In this document: positions 63,062-64,000 of the stretch, piece by piece | Layout: each line of letters starts with the position of its first letter | Position numbering within the stretch: position 1 is the stretch's first letter | Source: Arthrobacter sp. ok362 | GTDB taxonomy: Bacteria; Actinomycetota; Actinomycetes; Actinomycetales; Micrococcaceae | Direction of reading: 5' to 3' | DNA length: 64,000 nt | Assembly: GCF_900102785.1 (NCBI RefSeq) | Contig: NZ_FNGC01000001.1 | Span: forward strand, 362,822 to 426,821 | Notes under the pieces: model-generated | The model's input: only the letters and a program-made list of their open reading frames with translations | What the model was told of the DNA's origin: nothing | Database searches by the model: none | Translations under genes and position numbers: made by a program

Positions 63062-64000
63062 TCAGGCTAGGGCGCCAGCAGGACCGGCGATAGGGCCGGT
63101 GGACCCGTCGGGGCCCGCTGCCGGCCCGCGTGCCGGGATACGCAGGAGGCCCTCCACGAGATCGGCCTGGTTTCCACAGAGCGCAATGCGGATCCAGCCC
63201 TCGCCGATGGAGCCGAACGCCGTGCCGGGGGCGAAGGCCACGCCGGAGTCCGCCAGGAAGCGGCGCGTCCATGCCCGGACATCCCCTCCGCTGGCGTGGG
63301 AGACGTCCGCCCACAGATAGAACGCTCCTTGGGCCGCGAGGTACGGGATGCCGTGGGAGCGCAGAACGGCCGAGGCTGCGTCGCGGTTTGCCAGGTAGTG
63401 GGCGTGGGCGTGGCTGACGTAGTCCTGCGGACCGGTCAACGCCGCCAGCGCGGCGTACTGCGACGGCGAGGCCACACACGACACGATCGACTCCATGACG
63501 TTATTCATCTTCTGCTCCAGCCCGGGCGGGCAGATCAGCGCGCCGATCCGCAGACCCGTCAGTCCGTAGGTCTTGGAGAGCGTGAGCGAAGTGAACACGC
63601 GCGCTTCACCCGGAACGTCGCTGTCGAAGCGGGCCGGGCTGACGTGCGGGACATCGTAGGTGAACGCCTCGTAGCATTCGTCGGAGATGACCCACAGGTC
63701 GTGCCGCCTGGCCAGTTCCACGAGGCCGCGCGTCAGGTCCTCGCCCAGGACGGCGCCAAGCGGGTTGGACGGAGAATTCAGGATCAAAACCTTGGTCCGC
63801 GGCGTGATGAGCGCCTCGATGTCCTCGATCCGCGGCTGGAAATCGTGCTCCGGGTACAGCGGATAGCGGACGGGAACGGCGTGCAGCAGGCTGCTCGTCA
63901 TCGCGAAGGTGGGGTAGCCGGGGTTGGGAATGAGGATCTCGTCGCCGGGGGAGAGCAAGAGGCTCATGGCGAAGTGCAGGCCCTGCTGGGCGCCGTCGAC
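63062..64000 (-). CDS. PLP-dependent class I/II aminotransferase, 5'-truncated by window
   Basis: About 312 residues visible of a ~400-residue fold type I aminotransferase; the N-terminus lies beyond position 64000. Visible: the cofactor-contact ILIPNPGYPTFAM, ILNSPSNPLGAVL, SDECYEAFTYDV and the lysine site TLSKTYGLTGLRIGALI. Substrate unknown. Frame is open to the edge, so the internal ATG at 63967 is not the start. Confidence 0.93.
   Translation of the reverse strand, partial: VDGAQQGLHFAMSLLLSPGDEILIPNPGYPTFAMTSSLLHAVPVRYPLYPEHDFQPRIEDIEALITPRTKVLILNSPSNPLGAVLGEDLTRGLVELARRHDLWVISDECYEAFTYDVPHVSPARFDSDVPGEARVFTSLTLSKTYGLTGLRIGALICPPGLEQKMNNVMESIVSCVASPSQYAALAALTGPQDYVSHAHAHYLANRDAASAVLRSHGIPYLAAQGAFYLWADVSHASGGDVRAWTRRFLADSGVAFAPGTAFGSIGEGWIRIALCGNQADLVEGLLRIPARGPAAGPDGSTGPIAGPAGALA

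Overview
The window is high-GC DNA from an actinomycete, most likely Arthrobacter/Pseudarthrobacter or a close relative in the Micrococcaceae. This is inferred from GC-biased codon use, frequent GTG starts, the gene orders dxr-rseP-ispG-proS and DUF4439 / rimP-nusA-ylxR-infB-rbfA, a tripartite tricarboxylate transporter opposite a CitA/CitB-type two-component system, and extra zinc-ribbon and GC-rich extensions typical of the group. No rRNA, tRNA or CRISPR array was seen.

1-34.9 kb is ordinary chromosome. It opens with a CoA-ester catabolic operon (biotin carboxylase/BCCP subunit cut by the left edge, acyl-CoA dehydrogenase, two CoA-transferase subunits, MaoC protein, CitE-like lyase), which suits leucine/isovalerate or related acyl-CoA breakdown. 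Next come tctCBA plus a universal stress protein on the minus strand, divergent from a sensor kinase and response regulator that probably control them. Then follow a lipase-maturation-factor-like membrane protein; dxr, rseP, a SatD-like/membrane pair, YciI and ispG; a GNAT; proS; a TauE-type permease; a PLP decarboxylase; an APH-like kinase; a VIT transporter; a DUF4439 protein; and the rimP-nusA-ylxR-infB-rbfA translation operon ending in a thioredoxin. Strong hairpins lie between nusA and ylxR, between infB and rbfA, and after rbfA.

From about 34.94 kb to about 60-62 kb the sequence changes: lower GC by eye, mixed strands, many small single genes, pseudogenes and two insertion sequences. 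Two decayed serine recombinases sit at its left end. An IS3-family element (36804-38058, 3-bp target duplication) splits a protein-kinase-like gene, and an IS21-family element (42633-45737) carrying an extra small membrane gene splits a MOSC-domain gene. The gene content (nucleotidyltransferase, rifampin ADP-ribosyltransferase, several GNATs, NUDIX, three dihydrofolate-reductase-family proteins, VOC, alpha/beta hydrolase, GHKL ATPase, AAA ATPase, small membrane proteins) is the kind carried by integron cassettes.

The most interesting observation is a family of about 20 copies of a ~24-bp imperfect palindrome (left arm CCGGTAA, core AGGATCGGC, right arm TTACGGG). It occurs only in this island, and between 45.98 and 57.87 kb it cuts the DNA into modules of about 0.2-1.6 kb, mostly one gene each. 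Genes often end inside or next to a copy, some copies keep base pairing through compensating changes, and about nine module genes have a TANNNT hexamer 6-7 nt before the start codon, i.e. their own leaderless promoter. There are no recognisable attC core sites (RYYYAAC/GTTRRRY) and no intact integrase in the window. It therefore looks like a cassette array with an undescribed type of site, or a REP-like element associated with gene capture.

The right end (62.8-64 kb) returns to ordinary sequence with a small membrane protein and a PLP aminotransferase cut by the window edge.
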